From an uncultured Bacteroidales bacterium (GTDB taxonomy: Bacteria; Bacteroidota; Bacteroidia; Bacteroidales; Muribaculaceae), in contig CADCFN010000002.1 in the NCBI GenBank assembly GCA_902800715.1, positions 248,001 through 312,000 of the forward strand: 64,000 nt of DNA, given 5' to 3'. Below, in pieces: positions 44,516 to 52,837 of this stretch. Under the pieces are notes generated by a model. The model saw only the letters and a list, made by a program, of their open reading frames with translations, made no database searches and had not been told where the DNA came from. Numbering within the stretch: the stretch's first letter is position 1; the number at the start of each line of letters is the position of its first letter. Position numbers and translations under genes: made by a program.

Positions 44516-45997
44516 ATGCCCAGGCTCAAGAACCATAGTATCAACATTCCCATCGTCCTGCGTTTCCAGGGCTGGCTTCTGCTTATTGAGGCGGCGTTCA
44601 TGCTACTGCCGTTGGCTGTTTCATGGTGGTTTGAAGAAGCGACATCGTTGCGTGCTTTCATCTACAGCACCCTGATTACCGCAACAACGGGAGCCATCAT
44701 GGCGTTCGGTATCAAACCGCACAACAAGTCGATGCACAAGCGTGAGGGACTGATGCTAACGGCTATCGTTTGGGTATTCTTTTCGGTGTTCGGGATGTTG
44801 CCCTATTTGTTCTCTGATACATTCAATAATGTGACTGACGCCTTCTTTGAGACAATGGCGGGCTTCACGACTACCGGTTCAACCGTTATCCGCTATGTGG
44901 AGGAGATACCTCATGGAGTGCTCTTCTGGCGCGCCATGACGCAATGGATCGGGGGTATGGGAATCATCCTGTTCACCCTTGCCGTCATCCCCATGCTAAA
45001 TCAGAAAGGCGGAATTGCCCTGTTCAATTCCGAGGTAACCGGCATCACTCACGAGCGCCTTCGCCCTCGCATCAGTCAGACCGCTAAGGACTTGTGGCTT
45101 ATCTATATCGCTCTGACCGGTCTGCTCACAGTGTTGCTGTTTTTGGGCCCCATGGACTGGTTCGACGCCATTTGCCATGCGATGACGACCACCTCGACTG
45201 GCGGCTATTCCACCAAGAATATCGGCCTGGATTACTGGCAGTCGGATTATGTGTTTATCGTGGTCATCATTTTCATGTTTATCGGCGGTATCAGCTTCTC
45301 GATTATCGCTGCCACCATTCACGGCAATTTCAAGCGCATTAGGCACAACAATACCCTGCGCTGGTACTGCATGACGACGTTGATTACTACGGTAGGCATC
45401 TTCATCTATATGATTTATATGGGATTCCTGGAAGAGCATGGTGACCGGTTGATTTACAGCGCTTTCGACACATTATCGGCCATCACCTCGACGGGATTCT
45501 CCACCTTTGACTACGAGAACAGCGGTGAATTTGTCACCGTGGTGCTGATGGTAATGATGTTCTTTGGTGGCATGGCGGGCTCCACCTCAGGTGGCGCCAA
45601 GATGGACCGCCTGATTGTGCTGCTGAAGCACACTGCCAACGAATTCTACCGCGTGCTGCACACCAACTCGGTGCGTGCCGTCCACATCGATGGCAAGCCC
45701 GTTCCCAACCATGTGGTAAGCAAGGTCAATACATTTTTCACGGTCTATATCAGCATCATTATGATTGTTGCCCTGTACCTCACTTTTTATGGTGTGCCAG
45801 TTTTCGATGCCATGTACACGTCGATGTCCGCTATCAGTAACGTGGGCATCGGTTATGGTGTGACGGGCTCTGGCGGCTCATGGGTGTCCCTGCATCCAGG
45901 CGCCAAGTGGGTGCTCGCCTTCGAGATGATGGTGGGCCGTCTCGAACTCTTCACTGTGCTGGTCATTTTCACCCGCTCCTTCTGGAAGAAAGACTAA
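44516..45997 (+). CDS. trkH: Trk potassium uptake channel subunit TrkH
   Basis: 493 residues, polytopic, with four repeated pore loops of the TrkH/KtrB type (GFTTTGSTV, TTSTGGYSTKN, ITSTGFSTFDY, ISNVGIGYGVTG), each placing a filter Gly. Imports potassium across the inner membrane with TrkA. Convergent with the GNAT gene at 46015 with only 17 bp between and no terminator hairpin seen. Confidence 0.95.
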   Translation: MPRLKNHSINIPIVLRFQGWLLLIEAAFMLLPLAVSWWFEEATSLRAFIYSTLITATTGAIMAFGIKPHNKSMHKREGLMLTAIVWVFFSVFGMLPYLFSDTFNNVTDAFFETMAGFTTTGSTVIRYVEEIPHGVLFWRAMTQWIGGMGIILFTLAVIPMLNQKGGIALFNSEVTGITHERLRPRISQTAKDLWLIYIALTGLLTVLLFLGPMDWFDAICHAMTTTSTGGYSTKNIGLDYWQSDYVFIVVIIFMFIGGISFSIIAATIHGNFKRIRHNNTLRWYCMTTLITTVGIFIYMIYMGFLEEHGDRLIYSAFDTLSAITSTGFSTFDYENSGEFVTVVLMVMMFFGGMAGSTSGGAKMDRLIVLLKHTANEFYRVLHTNSVRAVHIDGKPVPNHVVSKVNTFFTVYISIIMIVALYLTFYGVPVFDAMYTSMSAISNVGIGYGVTGSGGSWVSLHPGAKWVLAFEMMVGRLELFTVLVIFTRSFWKKD

Positions 45998-46014
45998 GAC
46001 TCAACTAATTCCAA

Positions 46015-46533
46015 TTATAATTTCAGCCGCAATACTCTGATGGGTCGGTCCTTGCCTTGATACTGGTTTTCGTCAATGCAGGTTTCACCGGTTGGAACAA
46101 AACCGCATTTCTCCATCACGCGGCCTGAAGCGGGATTGTCCACGAAGTGTCCGCTGATGAGCGACAGAATTACAGTCGCTTTGCGGATGTGGTCAAGCAT
46201 CAGCCCCAAAGCCTCGGTGCAAATGCCCTGGTTCCAATAGGGTTTTGCCACCCAATAGCCCACGATGGGCTCCCCATCGCGGGATGGCAGGTTGCAATCG
46301 CACGAGGGCCCATAGCCTATCGCCCCAATTGCTTCGCCTGTATCTTTCCACACAATCGCCCAAGTAGTATCGTTATTGAACACCGTGCGGATAATCTCCA
46401 GGCTCTCATCCACGCTTTTGTGCGGTGGCCAGCCAGCACGAGGTCCCACATCAGGGTCTGAAGCATACTTATAGAGTGCTTGGGCATCGCTCTCACGCCA
46501 CGGGCGCAACACTATTCTCTCATTATCCATCAT
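46015..46533 (-). CDS. GNAT family N-acetyltransferase (RimJ/RimL-like)
   Basis: 172 residues from ATG 46533 (a GTG two codons earlier is also in frame). RimJ-like fold: ERIVLRPWRESDAQALYKY at the start, VGYWVAKPYWNQGICTEALGLM as the acetyl-CoA binding motif A (here QGICTE), and VDNPASGRVMEKCGFVPTGE near the end. Substrate unknown; members acetylate protein N-termini, amino acids or small amines. Starts 9 nt after the preceding GNAT gene stops, so it is coupled to it. Confidence 0.85.
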   Translation of the reverse strand: MMDNERIVLRPWRESDAQALYKYASDPDVGPRAGWPPHKSVDESLEIIRTVFNNDTTWAIVWKDTGEAIGAIGYGPSCDCNLPSRDGEPIVGYWVAKPYWNQGICTEALGLMLDHIRKATVILSLISGHFVDNPASGRVMEKCGFVPTGETCIDENQYQGKDRPIRVLRLKL

Positions 46534-46542
46534 TGTCACAAT

Positions 46543-46995
46543 TCATTGATGTTTGTACATTCTCGAAAGGTAGGGTTCACCATTGCCTTGAGCCATACAG
46601 AGGAATTCCCAACCGTATCGCTCATAAAAGCCGGTATGGTTTGTCAACAGGTAAACCGGAGAGATTCCTTTGCTCCTCAAATCCTCGACAGCCATATTAA
46701 GCAGCCTCCCCGCAATCCCTTGACAACGGTAATCCTCATCGGTATAGACCGCGCACACATTGGGGGTCAAGTCTTTCCTGTCGTGGAAATCATTTTCAAT
46801 CACCCCTAAACCGCCGATGATCCGGTCCTCGTCAAGGCATAAATACCACCCATATTCAGTATCGTTGCTGAGGTAAGCCATCATGCATTCAAGATAGGCC
46901 TCACGGGGCACGTGCCACTTGGAATGGAACCAAGTTGCTGCTGCTTCCATTATCTCGGGCTTCTCTCGCAGTGTTATATACTTGTAGTCACACAT
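46543..46995 (-). CDS. GNAT family N-acetyltransferase
   Basis: 150 residues from ATG 46995 (MCDYKYITLREKPEIMEAAA). Motif A is YTDEDYRCQGIAGRLLNMAVEDL, followed by VYLLTNHTGFYERYGWEFLC, typical of small-molecule GNAT enzymes such as aminoglycoside- or amino-acid-type acetyltransferases; the substrate cannot be told. A longer frame to 47055 lacks a homologous N-terminus. Lies between the MerR-type regulator (67 bp upstream) and a second GNAT gene, possibly under that regulator's control. Confidence 0.82.
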   Translation of the reverse strand: MCDYKYITLREKPEIMEAAATWFHSKWHVPREAYLECMMAYLSNDTEYGWYLCLDEDRIIGGLGVIENDFHDRKDLTPNVCAVYTDEDYRCQGIAGRLLNMAVEDLRSKGISPVYLLTNHTGFYERYGWEFLCMAQGNGEPYLSRMYKHQ

Positions 46996-47062
46996 CTGTC
47001 GTTTTCTGTATGGCTTTTCTATTGTCTGCCCCAAATGCTGAGGGGCAAACAACAACTGATAA

Positions 47063-47890
47063 TTATTCTATCGGGATTTGGATAATTGAGAGCCATTTTT
47101 CAGGGTCTTCCTGATTCCATGCACCATCAACGTAGCATGTGCGAGGAAGACCGGCAATTTTGTAGCCCTGCTCCTCCAAATAACAGAAGGCTTCGGTGTA
47201 GGACTCATAGAAACGCTCATAGGGACCGATATGCTTTATGCAGAGTGCCTTGGGTATGGCTGGCAGGCGTTTAAACTGGATGATGTCGCTGCTGATGCCC
47301 ATTTCCTCGACCTGTTCGCAATACTCGATGTCAATGTCTGTCGGTTTGAATTCCTTGTTATGCTCGATGGTGAAACAGTAGCCAGGAGGCGGGCACTTGT
47401 AGCCCAGACGTTGCATCTCGGGAGCTATCTTATTGACACACAAAGGTCCCAGGGCAGCGTAATCAGGGATTTCTTCACGATGACTAGCCACAATGATTTC
47501 TGGCAATGACTGAATGCTGAATTTTTCCATTGTCTTCATTTCTTTGCGAGAGTTCCTCCAGTCGAGCAGTCGTTCACGACGGGCTATCAGTTGCTGCAAC
47601 TGCGCTTCCGTGTCCTTGATTTTCGTGTCAAGTTGGCAGATGCTGGGGGTATGCGAATCGTCTTTGTACAGTTCCTTAATCTCGTCCAGCGTGAATCCGA
47701 GCCGTTGCAAATCGCGGATGGCTTGCAGTTGCTGCATCTGGTCGATGCTGTAGTAGCGATATCCCGTCCACTCGTCCACCTCGTCAGGCAGGAGTAATCC
47801 CTTCTGCTCATAGTGACGCAAAGTCTTTACAGTAACCTGCATCAGCCTTGAGAACTCTCCAATTTTTAATTTTGTTTTCTTACTCATCAT
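47063..47890 (-). CDS. MerR family transcriptional regulator with GyrI-like effector domain
   Basis: 275 residues. N-terminal MerR winged helix (KIGEFSRLMQVTVKTLRHYE at about 9-28; GYRYYSIDQMQQLQAI), a dimerisation coiled coil (about 80-115), and a C-terminal GyrI/SOUL-like ligand-binding domain (ALCIKHIGPYERFYESYTEA), as in BmrR/multidrug-sensing regulators. It likely binds small amphipathic molecules and activates transcription. Its own promoter has a long spacer with a central short dyad, as expected for autoregulation. Two Met codons are available at the start (47890, 47887). Confidence 0.9.
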   Translation of the reverse strand: MMSKKTKLKIGEFSRLMQVTVKTLRHYEQKGLLLPDEVDEWTGYRYYSIDQMQQLQAIRDLQRLGFTLDEIKELYKDDSHTPSICQLDTKIKDTEAQLQQLIARRERLLDWRNSRKEMKTMEKFSIQSLPEIIVASHREEIPDYAALGPLCVNKIAPEMQRLGYKCPPPGYCFTIEHNKEFKPTDIDIEYCEQVEEMGISSDIIQFKRLPAIPKALCIKHIGPYERFYESYTEAFCYLEEQGYKIAGLPRTCYVDGAWNQEDPEKWLSIIQIPIE

Positions 47891-47915
47891 CGTACGACAT
47901 TTTGCTAAGCGAACA

Positions 47916-47948
47916 CAAAATTATGGTATGTCCTAAGGGACGAGTCAA
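47916..47948 (-). promoter_or_regulatory. MerR-gene promoter with stretched spacer and central dyad
   Basis: Minus strand: TTG (47946-47948), 22-nt spacer, TAATTTTG (47916-47923). The dyad GTCC-TAAG-GGAC (47930-47941) is almost centred in the spacer. Other two-box promoters here have 19-20 nt spacers. Confidence 0.45.
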
Positions 47949-47985
47949 GCTCCAACAATGGATTTAACACAAATTTAACAGTTGT

Positions 47986-50124
47986 CTAATTCTTCATTCG
48001 CTGCTGCACTTCCTTGCCTGCTCCTGTGCCTTTATACTTACTGCGGGTGGCATTCAGGCGGTAGATGACGGTGAACTGCAACTTGTGGGTCGAGTAACGG
48101 TTGTTCTGCTGAATCTTGTAGTAGCCCATGTCGCCATACTCATTCATGTGGTTGCGCTGCAAGACGTCAAGCACTGCCGCACGCAGAGTGAGTGCCTTGT
48201 CCTTCAAGAAAGTCTTCTGCACCACAAGATTCAGACGCATGTTGTCGTAGTCATCGTAGAAGTTCAATTGATGACCATGCGAACGGAACATGAAGTTGAT
48301 GTCGAAACGCCAATCGTGCTTCAGACTGAACGTGTTGAAGGCATTCAACGTATAGACCGGTTTGTCGAAGTATGCCCTGCGCTTACCACCTGTCGCATGA
48401 GGATCCTCTAGGTCGAGATAGAGATCCTGCTTCTCCACACCTGCTGTGGCGTTCAGCGACCAGATTCCCGCACGAGGAGTTACTGAGATATAGGCTCCAA
48501 CGGTGTTGACAGGACGGTCGAGATTGATATGCTTGATGAGCGCGGCATCATCGTCACTGACAAACGACCACTGGGTGATAACATGTTTACAGCGGCCGTA
48601 AGAGGCCGACAGCATGAGCCAACGCCACGACACATTGAGCGTGAGGTCATGCAAACGCTCGTTGAGCAACTGCGAATTGCCTGCCTGCATCGAATAACGG
48701 CTGATGTAAGTAACGGCATCGTTCATCGCAAAAAAACTGGGGCGGTTGGTCTTGAGGCTATAGGACAGAGCCGTCTGAACATTGCCCAGACGTACGAAAT
48801 AGGATGCTGTGGGGAAAAACTCGTCCATGCTGCGATGCAGATAGTCACTGTTTTTGTCATCGGCATAGTCATACAGCGTGTGCTCATAACGCAGGCCCAC
48901 ACTTGCCTTACCCCATCGCTTGAAATCGGCACCATACTCAACAAAAGTGGCTATATTGTCCTCAGTTATGTCGGCATCAGTGTCGGCAATCGAGGGCTTG
49001 TCGATCCAATAGGTATTGTGGCGCCGTGCAAAGGTCATCTCGGTGCCAGCCTCCAACACTCCTTTCCACACAGGATATGAAAACACCAGTTTGGTGGCAT
49101 ACAGGCGGCTTTTTGTACCCGAAGCGCTGAGGACGAAATCATCATTCACCAGACTGTTCTCCACATTCTCGCGGTCGGTATTGATTTCGGTGGATAGGAA
49201 ATCAAAGTTGAAGTCGATACCTAGTTTTCCGACTGAGCCGTTGTAATAGGCGTTAGTGAGAATACCAAGAGGCTTTGTCTCCTTGCTCGTCTGCTCGGAG
49301 TAGAGATGGTCAATCCTCACATCATTCTCAAACACATCCTCGTCATAGATGACCTTATTCGTGCCACCCAGGTAATGTGTCAGATCGGCGCGTACGCCCA
49401 CCGAGTGGTTGTCGCTGATTTGCCAGTTGACGCCCGCAGTATAAGTCAGTTGATTATTTCTCCACGTCATCGTGTAAGGCCCGACCTGATGGAACAGCTT
49501 TGTCGTGTTGGTCGTCTCTTCCAGCCAGCTGTATTGGCGATAGTCCTGATGATAATACCACACACTGCCAAAGATATCCACATCCTTCATACGGTAGTTC
49601 AGGCCTAACTTCGCATTGGGTTTGTTGAAATCGTATCGCAGGTCCTGCTCATCAGTTACCGTCAAATCAAGACTAAGGCCCTCGCCCTGCTGACGTTTGG
49701 TGCGGATGCGCACCACAGCCTTTACAGTGGCATCATATTGCGCTCCTGGGTTGTTGATGACCTCCACGTCGCGGATATCCTCGCTTCGCAGACGTTTCAA
49801 TTCACTTTCATCGCGCACCAGGCGTCCGTTAAGATAGATGAGTGGAATGCCCTTGCCCAGCACCTCGGGGTTGTCTTCAGAACCCGTCATACCAGGCACT
49901 TTGACAAGCATTTCGCCCAGCGTGCCTGACGATGCCAACGGAGTTCCCTCAACGCGTGTAATCATCGCATTGCCCTTCAGCCGGGTATTGGGAAGACCGC
50001 CCTTGACGACCAGTTCCCTCAACTCGACCATCATATCAGCGGTCGGGATTGTATCCTGTTCCTGTGCCCATGCTGTCAAGCAGGTCACACATGCCACAAT
50101 GCCTATGAACAAACAACGTCTCAT
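47986..50124 (-). CDS. TonB-dependent-receptor-like outer membrane beta-barrel protein (no N-terminal regulatory domain)
   Basis: 712 residues. Signal peptide (MRRCLFIGIVACVTCLTAWA), then directly a plug-like domain (ELVVKGGLPNTRLKGNAMIT, LIYLNGRLVRDESELKRLRS, IRDVEVINNPGAQYDATVKA), then a barrel of about 550 residues of the OMP_b-brl_3 type, ending in the family SKYKGTGAGKEVQQRM motif. Unlike the related gene at 54023 it has no carboxypeptidase-regulatory-like domain before the plug, and no clear TonB box. Its ATG shares one base with the stop of the GNAT-zinc-ribbon gene (TAATG). Ligand unknown. Confidence 0.85.
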   Translation of the reverse strand: MRRCLFIGIVACVTCLTAWAQEQDTIPTADMMVELRELVVKGGLPNTRLKGNAMITRVEGTPLASSGTLGEMLVKVPGMTGSEDNPEVLGKGIPLIYLNGRLVRDESELKRLRSEDIRDVEVINNPGAQYDATVKAVVRIRTKRQQGEGLSLDLTVTDEQDLRYDFNKPNAKLGLNYRMKDVDIFGSVWYYHQDYRQYSWLEETTNTTKLFHQVGPYTMTWRNNQLTYTAGVNWQISDNHSVGVRADLTHYLGGTNKVIYDEDVFENDVRIDHLYSEQTSKETKPLGILTNAYYNGSVGKLGIDFNFDFLSTEINTDRENVENSLVNDDFVLSASGTKSRLYATKLVFSYPVWKGVLEAGTEMTFARRHNTYWIDKPSIADTDADITEDNIATFVEYGADFKRWGKASVGLRYEHTLYDYADDKNSDYLHRSMDEFFPTASYFVRLGNVQTALSYSLKTNRPSFFAMNDAVTYISRYSMQAGNSQLLNERLHDLTLNVSWRWLMLSASYGRCKHVITQWSFVSDDDAALIKHINLDRPVNTVGAYISVTPRAGIWSLNATAGVEKQDLYLDLEDPHATGGKRRAYFDKPVYTLNAFNTFSLKHDWRFDINFMFRSHGHQLNFYDDYDNMRLNLVVQKTFLKDKALTLRAAVLDVLQRNHMNEYGDMGYYKIQQNNRYSTHKLQFTVIYRLNATRSKYKGTGAGKEVQQRMKN

Positions 50125-51011
50125 TATCTCCAACGTTTCAGCATGGGAAAGAAGCCTCGCATCATCTGGACGTATTCATCCCTAGTCATTGGCTTGGGTA
50201 TCTGCTTATTGACCTCGTTAATAAACTGTGCACAGTGCTCTATCATCTCGTCCATCGTGTAGTCCTGCAGGAACTTGCCGTCCTTGAAGCAGTACTGGCA
50301 GTAGTCGAAGTTTGTGCTCCCGTCGGCATTTGTGCCGCAATCCTCATTCTTAGTGAGAGGCATGCCACAACTTTGGCAGAACTGAGGAAGCTGACCTGGC
50401 AACAAGGCTTTCACCTTCTCGTGGAACGTCGCTTCATAAGCCTCGAAAGCCTCGGGGTTCTCATCGGCGACGAAATACCCCTTGGGCGGACTATAGGTCG
50501 CCTCGGTGATGCCCTTGCTTTTCAGCCAGCCGGGGATGAGTTCTTGGGCAAGGAAATAAGGCACTTCGGCATCACGAGGTTCGGCGTGATAATGAATCTT
50601 CAACTTGCTTGCCAAATCGAAGCCCGCATGGCGGTAGAAATCGATTTTGCCTTCCATGCAAAGGAAGCCTATTCCAAGTTCACGCGCCTTGTCCAACGCA
50701 TAGTTCAGCAGCTTAAGGCCATAGCCCTTGCGTTTATATTCAGGGTGGATGCTGATGGGACCAAAGGTCCATGAGGGCACCTTCGTGCCGTCGTCAAGGA
50801 CAAGTTCTGCCCTCGAGAACATGATATGGCCTATAATCCTACCGTCCTCTTCCATGACGAGGTCGAGCTCTGGAATGAAGTCGGGGTTGCTACGGTACTG
50901 GTTCAATACATAATGCTCGGTGCAACCTGGACGATATACGTTCCAGAAGGACTCACGGGTGAGATTCTCAACCTCGCGGTAATCCTCGGGTTGTTCTAAT
51001 CTGATATTCAT
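50124..51011 (-). CDS. GNAT acetyltransferase fused to a C-terminal zinc-ribbon domain
   Basis: 295 residues. Residues 1-170 are a GNAT domain (MNIRLEQPEDYREVENLTRE, ISIHPEYKRKGYGLKLLNYA as the acetyl-CoA motif). A linker follows (about 170-205), and then a putative zinc-ribbon domain with CQSCG...CGT...CQYCF and a helical tail (GKFLQDYTMDEMIEHCAQF ... FPMLKRWR). The same C-terminal module forms the N-terminus of the PNPOx protein at 51685. Zinc binding is inferred from the Cys pairs; the domain may bind a small molecule or peptide. First gene of a two-gene unit with the outer membrane barrel gene. Confidence 0.85.
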   Translation of the reverse strand: MNIRLEQPEDYREVENLTRESFWNVYRPGCTEHYVLNQYRSNPDFIPELDLVMEEDGRIIGHIMFSRAELVLDDGTKVPSWTFGPISIHPEYKRKGYGLKLLNYALDKARELGIGFLCMEGKIDFYRHAGFDLASKLKIHYHAEPRDAEVPYFLAQELIPGWLKSKGITEATYSPPKGYFVADENPEAFEAYEATFHEKVKALLPGQLPQFCQSCGMPLTKNEDCGTNADGSTNFDYCQYCFKDGKFLQDYTMDEMIEHCAQFINEVNKQIPKPMTRDEYVQMMRGFFPMLKRWR

Positions 51012-51066
51012 AATGAAACCCTTAAACCATTTTAATATTTCTATATTCTATTTTAGTTTGTTGCAG

Positions 51067-51098
51067 CAAAGATACTGACAGTTGCAGAAACATCCAAA
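51067..51098 (-). promoter_or_regulatory. Promoter of the GNAT-zinc-ribbon/OM barrel unit
   Basis: Minus strand: TTTG (51095-51098), 20-nt spacer, TATCTTTG (51067-51074). Confidence 0.65.
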
Positions 51099-51116
51099 CA
51101 GCTTGTGTGGTATCTA

Positions 51117-51713
51117 CTATATGCTTTTAATAACCTTTTGCAGTTCTTCCAGGAAACGTGCGGCGTGGCCACCGTCCATCTGTACGTGATGGAACTGGAA
51201 CGAAATGGGAAGGGTGACTTTTAGCCACTTCTTGTGATAACGGCCCCACATCACCATCGGGTTGCAGAACTGGTCGGTGTACTGGTTGACAATGCTGTCC
51301 AGTTCGGTTGCCGTCATCGCCGATGTCCCTATTACCATCATGTCTTCCTGAAAACTGCTTGCACAGTTCTTTTTCGCTGTCTGGGTCAAGTTGATGTAAT
51401 CGGTGCTGAACTCATCCAAATCATCGGTAAATGGAATGTCGCATGAGCTGATACCGCCATCAATATTGTTCACAATCACATTGATGGCGAGACGGTCATA
51501 GTTGAACAGTTGACCTTGCTCGGGCAAAGTATAGAATTCTTTAATCTGACTGGCCGCCTTCCCAATGCACCAGCACAGGAGCATGTTGAAACTCAGCCCT
51601 TTTCGCTTGGCAATCCTGTAGAGACGTGTGACGTCAAAGGTCTTGGTGAGCGTCACCATCGGCATGGGTGATGACATCCACAGTTCAAACGCCTTGGCCC
51701 GGCTGGTGTCCAT
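51117..51713 (-). CDS. Chloramphenicol acetyltransferase-like acyltransferase
   Basis: 198 residues from ATG 51713. CAT fold: AFELWMSSPMPMVTLTKTFDVT at the start, a central SSCDIPFTDDLDEFS region, and the catalytic motif HHVQMDGGHAARFLEELQ near residues 176-193 (His as base, Asp structural), as in CatA-type enzymes. The first 10 or so residues of typical CAT proteins are missing; an earlier in-frame ATG at 51737 adds eight residues. Whether it acetylates chloramphenicol or a host metabolite cannot be told; many chromosomal homologues have other roles. Its start lies inside the preceding PNPOx gene (29-nt overlap, different frame). Confidence 0.82.
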   Translation of the reverse strand: MDTSRAKAFELWMSSPMPMVTLTKTFDVTRLYRIAKRKGLSFNMLLCWCIGKAASQIKEFYTLPEQGQLFNYDRLAINVIVNNIDGGISSCDIPFTDDLDEFSTDYINLTQTAKKNCASSFQEDMMVIGTSAMTATELDSIVNQYTDQFCNPMVMWGRYHKKWLKVTLPISFQFHHVQMDGGHAARFLEELQKVIKSI

Positions 51714-52413
51714 AGTAGTCGCTGTAGAAACGGCCATCGGTTGCCGTGAATTTCAGCACGCAATAGTTGGGGTCGGTAACACCTCCAGGATAGTATTCGG
51801 TATCACCTTCACGCCAAATCATCTCTTTGCTGGCAGCATCAGTCAACACCTCCATGGTGCCGCGCAACATCATGCCCTTAAACCCTTCTGCATCACAAAA
51901 ATAGATGGACGCTTTGGGATTGGCCTTGTAATGGGCCACACGCAGGGAGAACGTGTTGGTCGTAAAGCAGAACACCTTGATGCCCTCACGCACTCGAGGC
52001 GACAGCATGGCCTTGGTGCAAGGGAAACCGTCCTCATCTACCGACGAGATAAAGGTGATGGGCAATGTGTCCGCCATCTTGGCAATCAGGTCTTTAACAC
52101 CCATCAAGGCTGGATTCTCAGGTGCCTCTCCTTTGATGGTCAACTCCTTGCGCCAGCGCTTCAGATGAGGGAAATACATCTTCATTTGACCGATGTATTC
52201 CTCCCTAGTGATGGGCTGTGGTAAGCCCTTGTTGGCCTCATCGACAAACTGGGCGCAGTGTTCAATCATCTCATCCATCGTGCAGTCCTGCAAGAACTTG
52301 CCGTCCTTGTAGCAATAGATGCAATACTCCTCGTTCTTGGTGCCGTCAGCATTGGTACCGAGCAGTTCCTCGGTGAGCGGCATTCCGCAGCTTTGACAAA
52401 ATTTCTGTTCCAT
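51685..52413 (-). CDS. Zinc-ribbon domain fused to pyridoxamine 5'-phosphate oxidase-like (flavin-binding) domain
   Basis: 242 residues. N-terminal zinc-ribbon (FCQSCGMPL, then EEYCIYCYKDGKF and TMDEMIEHCAQF, to FPHLKRWR at about 88), followed by a split-barrel PNPOx-like domain (ITFISSVDEDGFPCTKAMLS, FCFTTNTFSLRVAHYKANPK, MLRGTMEVLTD), similar to general stress protein 26 and other FMN or heme binders. Function probably a flavin-dependent reductase or sensor; not provable here. Overlaps the CAT-like gene by 29 nt. Own two-box promoter. Confidence 0.83.
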   Translation of the reverse strand: MEQKFCQSCGMPLTEELLGTNADGTKNEEYCIYCYKDGKFLQDCTMDEMIEHCAQFVDEANKGLPQPITREEYIGQMKMYFPHLKRWRKELTIKGEAPENPALMGVKDLIAKMADTLPITFISSVDEDGFPCTKAMLSPRVREGIKVFCFTTNTFSLRVAHYKANPKASIYFCDAEGFKGMMLRGTMEVLTDAASKEMIWREGDTEYYPGGVTDPNYCVLKFTATDGRFYSDYYGHQPGQGV

Positions 52414-52440
52414 TGTTTCTAAATTATATTATCCTACCGA

Positions 52441-52471
52441 CAAAGATATAGAGAATTATCGTTCATGTCAA
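52441..52471 (-). promoter_or_regulatory. Promoter of the zinc-ribbon-PNPOx/CAT-like unit
   Basis: Minus strand: TTG (52469-52471), 20-nt spacer, TATCTTTG (52441-52448). Confidence 0.65.
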
Positions 52472-52492
52472 TTCATTCACTCTAAAAAGCCG

Positions 52493-52822
52493 TCAAGGGT
52501 GACGATGCGACGGAAATTCCTTGACTGAGTTATAGGCAACCACCTTGCCGTCGTTGTCAAAGGTGACAAGAAACAGCATCTCCTCAGAATCCAAGATTTC
52601 CCCGACCACCTTGCGGTAGCCCCACTGCTCTCCAGTCTCGTCGGCGTTCTTGAACAGGGGTGTGCCTAGCAGGTGTTGGATGTCACTCTTGTCCATTCCC
52701 ATTTCCACTTTGCTGATCTTGGTTGAGTCGCGGGTGGCAATGCAACTGTCTAAACCCAGGTTTAACACGAGGACAAGCGCCACGGCGATGATTACCTCTT
52801 TCAATTTGATTATCGTTTTCAT
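52493..52822 (-). CDS. Small BamE/SmpA-like lipoprotein
   Basis: 109 residues from ATG 52822. N-terminal hydrophobic stretch ending LGLDSC suggests a lipobox with Cys at about 27. The mature part has the BamE-type pattern VEMGMDKSDIQHLLGTP, W-G-Y-R, LFLVTFDNDGKVVAY. Family proteins stabilise the outer membrane assembly machinery or bind other envelope proteins; as a non-canonical small homologue its role is open. Starts 15 bp after the S41 peptidase stop. An in-frame TTG further upstream touches that stop and is not used. Confidence 0.75.
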   Translation of the reverse strand: MKTIIKLKEVIIAVALVLVLNLGLDSCIATRDSTKISKVEMGMDKSDIQHLLGTPLFKNADETGEQWGYRKVVGEILDSEEMLFLVTFDNDGKVVAYNSVKEFPSHRHP

Positions 52823-52837
52823 TTTTAGTTCATTCAA

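Noticed and set aside
51117..51713. Chloramphenicol resistance gene
   Set aside because: The fold and catalytic motif are CAT-like, but chromosomal CAT-like acyltransferases often have other substrates; sequence alone does not support a resistance claim.
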